A stretch of DNA of 64,000 nucleotides from Bacillus sp. BGMRC 2118 (GTDB taxonomy: Bacteria; Bacillota; Bacilli; Bacillales; SA4). Shown in pieces: positions 60,047-64,000 of this stretch; position 1 is the first letter of the stretch, and the number at the start of each line of letters is the position of its first letter. The position numbers were made by a program, and so were the translations under genes. A model generated the notes under the pieces. The model had not been told where the DNA came from and did not search any database. It saw only the letters and a program-made list of their open reading frames with translations. The DNA lies in assembly GCA_008364785.1 (NCBI GenBank), contig VTTJ01000013.1, forward strand, positions 26,142 to 90,141, written 5' to 3'.

Positions 60047-60502
60047 TTATTTCTTCATCTTACTGCCTGCAACTGCTGCCACTGCAATAGTCAGAGCTGC
60101 TGCACCTACTTTAAATACTTTATTATTTTGAATATTATATAATGTATCCTTTAAAAGCATAGTCCTTCTTATGTCCTTAATTTCACTCATCACCCAAGCC
60201 TTATCACTATCTGACAAATCTTCTTTTAGTAACATTGAATAAAGATTCTTTTTTTCCTCTATTAGATCATCCATTAATTTATCATACGAATGATTTAAAT
60301 TATGGAGATACATCTTAGATAGCTCCGTAAAGTTTGGAATTTTACTAACCAAACTTTCTAAAGCTTCCGCAGGTAACTTAGATAAATTCTGTATTAATCC
60401 TTCGAACTTTTCTATATCAACTATTTCTTTAGCATCTTCTACACCTAGTTTATCCAAGACCTTTTTAATCTTCATTAAATTTTTCTCACTTTCATTTGCC
60501 AA
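60047..60502 (-). CDS. helical protein with C-terminal membrane anchor, unknown function
   Basis: A 151-residue protein, mostly charged alpha helices (residues 1-120), ending in a short hydrophobic segment (VFKVGAAALTIAVAAVAGS) and KMKK. This is a tail-anchored layout. A good AAGGGGGG site precedes the ATG. No family recognised; it lies among other single accessory genes. Confidence 0.6.
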   Translation of the reverse strand: MANESEKNLMKIKKVLDKLGVEDAKEIVDIEKFEGLIQNLSKLPAEALESLVSKIPNFTELSKMYLHNLNHSYDKLMDDLIEEKKNLYSMLLKEDLSDSDKAWVMSEIKDIRRTMLLKDTLYNIQNNKVFKVGAAALTIAVAAVAGSKMKK

Positions 60503-60719
60503 TTAGATTTCCCCCCCTTATTAATTATTCCAATAGAATATTCTACTTGAAGTGACAACATCCCTGCTTCATAGTTAAAACTGCGGGACTTCTCAAATAT
60601 CACGTATTATTTTATAGGTAACTTTCAGTATTCTTAACTGTAGTTATTCCTTCATCTACAATATTATTTTGTGATTATTCTTCTTTAACTTACCTTTCCC
60701 GTTAGTGCATTTAAAAGGT

Positions 60720-61058
60720 TTAACTACTTGAGTGTTTCTTTGATAATCTCTTATATAAAAACCACATGATAAGTAAATAAATTGGTAACAAAATAATTGC
60801 ACTCGCCATATTCAATAACCATGGGATTGTACCCATATATGCTTCTCTAGCCACTTGATCAAACCATCTAATAATCAGAAATAAACTTATTACACATAAG
60901 GTTGTTAGGACAGTTAATCCTATACTTATTCTTTTAGTTAACTTAGTAATAAAGAAACCTATTAATCCATATACAATTGAGCAAGTTATTAATAGAAATA
61001 GAAACCTATTTGCTATCTCCTGAACTCCCATTTGACTTGTAAACTCTTGAATCTCCAT
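60720..61058 (-). CDS. small membrane protein of unknown function
   Basis: A 112-residue protein with three membrane helices and a basic C terminus (YKRLSKKHSSS). A GGGTGAGAAAAG site lies ahead of the ATG. Not recognised. Confidence 0.6.
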   Translation of the reverse strand: MEIQEFTSQMGVQEIANRFLFLLITCSIVYGLIGFFITKLTKRISIGLTVLTTLCVISLFLIIRWFDQVAREAYMGTIPWLLNMASAIILLPIYLLIMWFLYKRLSKKHSSS

Positions 61059-61146
61059 TCTTTTCTCACCCTCTAATCAAATCATACAAAACCTTATTCA
61101 ACAAAAGAAACACTATTCCTTCTAGAATAGTGCTTTACCTTGTTAT

Positions 61147-61404
61147 TTATTGATGCCTTTTTGAACTATTCTTCCCCTTTAGTGAAAAAAGTTCCACAAA
61201 AATAGCGCCAATCCTCCTTGGATTAAACGCCCTATGAAAACTAAATATTTTATTTTTCACTTCTACATAGTATAAGGTTCTCTTTTTCAGAAATACGTTT
61301 TTTATAGATATTTTTTTAATTTGAACACCATTTTCTGGAGTATCCGTCAAGGTAAAATGAATCCTATCGTATGGTATGGAAACGCCTCTGCTATTAATCT
61401 GCAT
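61147..61404 (-). CDS. small protein of unknown function
   Basis: An 85-residue basic protein with alternating beta-like segments (VSIPYDRIHFTLTDTPENGVQIKKISIKNVFLKKRTLYYVEVKNKIFSFHRAF). Its ATG overlaps the last codons of the upstream, probably frameshifted gene by 11 bases, so translation was probably coupled. Not recognised. Confidence 0.55.
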   Translation of the reverse strand: MQINSRGVSIPYDRIHFTLTDTPENGVQIKKISIKNVFLKKRTLYYVEVKNKIFSFHRAFNPRRIGAIFVELFSLKGKNSSKRHQ

Positions 61405-61752
61405 TCCAATAATTATCTACTTCATTTAGTAAGGTTTGTGTTTTTGGACCCATAAACATCTTTGCATTTTTGAGTAGAATTGCATCGTTACCAAATCGCT
61501 CTAGGACCGTATATGCAACTACTTCATTAATTTCCTGATTTTCTTGACTAGCTAAGTATTCTAAAAAGCTAAATATGATGTTTAGTAATAATGGTTCTTT
61601 GTTATCCTTTAATTTCTTTATTAGGAAGGGATTTAGAACATCTCCATAAAAAACGTGTGGGAGGCCCTCATTCTTATAATAAGCAAAGTCTTCTACAGTT
61701 TTTAGTTCGGGAACTATTTTAATTAGTTCACTATAATTCGAACGTATTCCAC
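61394..61752 (-). pseudogene. orphan immunity-like gene with lost start (probable frameshift)
   Basis: A minus-strand frame of about 120 codons ends with TAA at 61394 and reads like a soluble helical protein (YSELIKIVPELKTVEDFAYY, FSFLEYLASQENQEINEVVAYTVLE, AKMFMGPKTQTL). The pattern recalls small immunity-like families near polymorphic toxins. It has no start codon in frame. A GTG at 61752, four bases after GAGGTGA, opens a different frame that would join it if one base were added near 61738 (GTG GAA TAC GTT CGA, then AAT TAT AGT). Confidence 0.55.
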
Positions 61753-61841
61753 CTGATCACCTCAGTCAAATCAATACTAGGGTATCATTACAGTTGTTGT
61801 CTTATCAATCGTATATGATCTCGGTTTATTCCTTATCTGTG

Positions 61842-62207
61842 TTAGTTACTTTTCTGCTCCAACCAAGACCAATAGCTACTGTAGACTTCATCGTGCAGAA
61901 AGCTATAATCTTCATCCTCATTTTCTTTAGGTTCGATTAATCTTAAACCAAGCCAGACATCCTCAACTTCAATAAGCTCAGGATCCCCTACCGCATCTAA
62001 TAAAGAAAAGGCAGTGTGAAATGCTCCAAGAATTGAATCACGTAGAATCTTTTCGATAGCTGTTAAAGTGATTTCATCGAAATTGATTTTTTTTAAAGCG
62101 AGTTGTTCATCTTCATTTAACTGAAATTCATCCCAAACAATAACTTCATTTGAAGGATTTAAGAGTTTATCTCTTATTTCTGAATTCTTTTTAATAATTT
62201 CATGCAA
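61842..62207 (-). CDS. acidic soluble protein, immunity-like; possibly 5' frameshifted
   Basis: From TTG 62207 a 121-residue acidic protein is open (DPELIEVEDVWLGLRLIEPKENEDEDYSFLHDEVYSSYWSWLEQ). No ribosome binding site precedes this TTG. The frame remains open upstream to a T7 run; with one extra T it would join an ATG at 62254. Composition and size resemble immunity proteins; no toxin gene is visible. Confidence 0.5.
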   Translation of the reverse strand: MHEIIKKNSEIRDKLLNPSNEVIVWDEFQLNEDEQLALKKINFDEITLTAIEKILRDSILGAFHTAFSLLDAVGDPELIEVEDVWLGLRLIEPKENEDEDYSFLHDEVYSSYWSWLEQKSN

Positions 62208-62297
62208 TTCAATTAAAAATACTTGTTTTGAATCCCAAAAAAATCACCTTCCATTTCAAATATTGATATAAAGTATATAAAAATAATTCATATTAAA

Positions 62298-62321
62298 AGG
62301 CTATCTCTATCAAGATAGCCT
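62298..62321 (-). terminator. terminator of the SpoIIP-like gene
   Basis: AGGCTATC-N8-GATAGCCT followed by TTTTAATA on the minus strand. Confidence 0.8.
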
Positions 62322-62349
62322 CCCCCAAATATAAATTATTTAATTTAAA

Positions 62350-63249
62350 TTATTCAAGAACGTTAAGCACATCTTTAAGGATCTCTGAAAAAGCATCCAT
62401 AGTTCTATACCCTTCTTCTAAAGAATTCTCCACACCACCGACATCAAGAATTACAGAGTTAGCGAAAAGCTCTTGGTTATAGGTGTTATATGGTGGACCT
62501 GAGTTAACTACCACTCCTCTAGATAAGCCAGGGTATTTTTCTTCTATCTTATCGTGTAGTAGCAGTGCAAAATTATAATTCTCCTCATAATGAGGGTTTG
62601 ACTTTGATATTACAAACGAAAGCCTTGCATAATCCTTATCATTCAAATTTATAGTTGTTACTTTTCTATCAAGTGTATCTCTGTGTATATCAAAGATCAT
62701 CTTTAACCCTTTATTTTTCTCCAAACTAGCTTTTAATGTTTCTCTAGAAATTGCATATGATTTTTCATATGACAGATTTCTTTCTTTTAAAATTTTACTT
62801 ATATCTGTTTTATCATGGATTGTAGATATGTTTCTTTCCTTTAATTCATTCGTTAACCTCTCTCCAATAAGTGTAATGTTATTACTGTGATGCATTGCAT
62901 CCTCTATTCTCGTACTTCCGATTTCAGGATTAAAAGACTCTTTATTGTGAGTTTGGTACAAATAAACCAGTGGCTCTTCTCCGTTACCAGCATTTGCTTT
63001 ATCTTCATTAATTGTTGTTACAATTTGGGGCATTACGTCTTTTTGGCTTTCAGAGTAAACCCAAGACGAAGCTATCCCAAATAACATAACTCCAATAAAC
63101 GCAAAAGATAGTTGCTTAATTCTAATGTTTCTGTCTACCTTTCTAGCAGCATTCCTTAGCTTATTTTCTGTTTCAATTACGAATTTAGTTCCGGGGTTTA
63201 ATGGATAATTTTCTTTAATAAATTCAAACAACTCTTTATCAGTTTGCAT
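62350..63249 (-). CDS. membrane-bound SpoIIP-like amidase, possible anti-sigma factor
   Basis: The 299-residue protein has a cytoplasmic N terminus (residues 1-45, FVIETENKLRNAARKVDRNIRIKQL), one membrane helix (about 47-63) and an external SpoIIP-type domain with LVYLYQTHNKESF and MIFDIHRDTLDR, which supply Zn-binding histidines. SpoIIP is a cell wall amidase/endopeptidase of engulfment. Here the gene directly follows an ECF sigma gene (one base overlap), the place of an anti-sigma factor, and its N terminus has suitable size and charge. Confidence 0.82.
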   Translation of the reverse strand: MQTDKELFEFIKENYPLNPGTKFVIETENKLRNAARKVDRNIRIKQLSFAFIGVMLFGIASSWVYSESQKDVMPQIVTTINEDKANAGNGEEPLVYLYQTHNKESFNPEIGSTRIEDAMHHSNNITLIGERLTNELKERNISTIHDKTDISKILKERNLSYEKSYAISRETLKASLEKNKGLKMIFDIHRDTLDRKVTTINLNDKDYARLSFVISKSNPHYEENYNFALLLHDKIEEKYPGLSRGVVVNSGPPYNTYNQELFANSVILDVGGVENSLEEGYRTMDAFSEILKDVLNVLE

Positions 63250-63785
63250 TATATAACCTCCTCTACGTCGATATGTAGTTTGGTTTTTAAGATTTTTAAT
63301 GCTCTATGATAATCTACCTTTACTTTAGTTTCACTACATTGTAGGATGTCTGATGCTTCTTTAATTGAGAGTTCATTAATACCTCTTAGTATTACCACAG
63401 CTCTAAGATAAGGTTTTAAATTAGATATAGCTTTGTGTAAAATTGTCTTCATTTCATTCTCTTGAATTTCATCATTAGGATCTTTTGATTTCCCTTTTAT
63501 CTGTTTAAAAAAACCTTCACTAAAAATTGTACTAAATCGTTTCTTGCGATAATGATCAATAGCAATATGTTTTGCTATTGAGAGAATCCAAGTTTTAATG
63601 TTATTAGCTCTATTAAGATCAGATAAATTGTTTAAAACACGAATGAATACTTCTTGTGTCATGTCCTCGGCATCATTTCGATTTCCTGAAAAGCAGATTA
63701 AGAACCTGTATACATATAAATAGTATTTGTCATAAATTTCGATGATATATTGTTCCTTGCTATTAGGACTATCCAATTTTTTCAC
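63249..63785 (-). CDS. ECF sigma factor
   Basis: The 178-residue protein has region 2 (IYDKYYLYVYRFLICFSGNRNDAEDMTQEVFIRVLNNLSDLNRANNIKTWILSIAKHIAIDHYRKKR) and region 4 (LKPYLRAVVILRGINELSIKEASDILQCSETKVKVDYHRALKILKTKL). Upstream, TGTAAC lies in the expected area, but the matching -10 is unclear. Its stop overlaps the SpoIIP-like gene. Confidence 0.88.
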   Translation of the reverse strand: MKKLDSPNSKEQYIIEIYDKYYLYVYRFLICFSGNRNDAEDMTQEVFIRVLNNLSDLNRANNIKTWILSIAKHIAIDHYRKKRFSTIFSEGFFKQIKGKSKDPNDEIQENEMKTILHKAISNLKPYLRAVVILRGINELSIKEASDILQCSETKVKVDYHRALKILKTKLHIDVEEVI

Positions 63786-63865
63786 CTCACAGTTTATTTA
63801 TGTTCATTTATTAATCGAACGAGGTATTAAAAAGGTTACAATTTTTTAAAATAAAAAATGAAAAA

Positions 63866-63887
63866 AGAACGCCACCTTAGACGTTCT
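63866..63887 (-). terminator. terminator of the partial gene at the window end
   Basis: AGAACG and CGTTCT form a stem; on the minus strand TTTTTTCATTTTTT follows. Confidence 0.65.
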
Positions 63888-63898
63888 CAAATAATTTT

Positions 63899-64000
63899 CT
63901 ATATCAATAACAATATATCCTTCTTCTTCAACTCCCTCAGTTTGTTATGATTATCTCTTAAATGCTCACTTATTCGCAGGATTTCATCCCCTTTGAAATA
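63899..64000 (-). CDS. C-terminal end of an unidentified protein
   Basis: An open frame enters from the window edge and stops with TAG at 63899; its 33 visible residues are highly charged (EILRISEHLRDNHNKLRELKKKD). A terminator follows. Too little is present to name a family. Confidence 0.5.
   Translation of the reverse strand, partial: YFKGDEILRISEHLRDNHNKLRELKKKDILLLI

Noticed and set aside
63816..63840. ECF promoter before the 63.2 kb sigma gene
   Set aside because: TGTAAC is followed by CGTT after only 13 bases or CGAT after 17; neither is a convincing -10.

Overview
This window reads as a chromosomal segment of a low-GC, endospore-forming Firmicute of the Bacillus type. The evidence is the gene content (HutP-controlled histidine use, TcyP, CsoR/CopZ/CopA, YwmB, a SpoIIP-like amidase, a SigM-YhdL-YhdK set), strong AGGAGG-type ribosome binding sites with frequent TTG and GTG starts, T-box leaders and a perfect PerR box. 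No rRNA, tRNA, CRISPR array or transposase gene was seen.

Layout. 1-2.4 kb: a MoxR ATPase, DUF58 and transglutaminase operon. 2.5-3.8 kb: an MFS transporter. 3.8-7.7 kb: a copper unit (csoR-copZ, then copA and a His-rich membrane protein) with two CsoR-type operators. 7.7-16.9 kb: DinB-like protein, a T-box-controlled amino acid permease, a NERD protein, two MFS transporters (one under a MarR repressor), paired small membrane proteins and the cystine carrier tcyP. 17-20.5 kb: an ECF sigma/zinc anti-sigma pair facing a class F sortase with a two-repeat surface protein ending in MPKTG. 20.7-22.8 kb: arsRBC. 24.3-25.9 kb: catalase with a PerR box. 26.3-27.8 kb: a second ECF sigma/anti-sigma pair. 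28.4-37.9 kb: the histidine utilisation genes split into two converging blocks (hutP-hutH forward, hutU-hutI-hutG reverse), with a group of very small membrane proteins between them. 38.2-41.5 kb: SagB-like oxidoreductase with a divergent LysR gene, YwmB and a YcgQ-like protein. 41.6-44.5 kb: three tandem threonine T-boxes in front of a short threonyl-tRNA synthetase, then a Nudix hydrolase. 44.8-46.6 kb: sigM-yhdL-yhdK. 46.8-49.4 kb: alcohol and aldehyde dehydrogenases. 49.5-51.7 kb: a LacI repressor with a membrane-anchored amidohydrolase. 51.8-53.3 kb: histidyl-tRNA synthetase behind a His-codon leader peptide and a terminator. 53.4-56.2 kb: a two-component system with a D,D-carboxypeptidase. 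56.3-64 kb: an accessory stretch of small membrane proteins, dUTPase with a membrane-attached dCTP-deaminase-like protein, two probably frameshifted orphan genes, and an ECF sigma factor coupled to a membrane SpoIIP-like protein.

The most notable observations are: (1) a 17-residue leader peptide with three consecutive His codons before an 11-pair alternative stem and an intrinsic terminator upstream of hisS, which looks like ribosome-mediated attenuation in a lineage where T-boxes are the usual solution; (2) a structured dispersed repeat of about 190 bp present four times, two copies lying between the tandem threonine T-boxes; (3) five units of a 21-bp tandem repeat with an invariant GGAC core; (4) a membrane-attached dCTP-deaminase-fold protein that seems to lack the catalytic glutamate, overlapping a dUTPase gene; and (5) a SpoIIP-like amidase placed where an anti-sigma factor would be expected.
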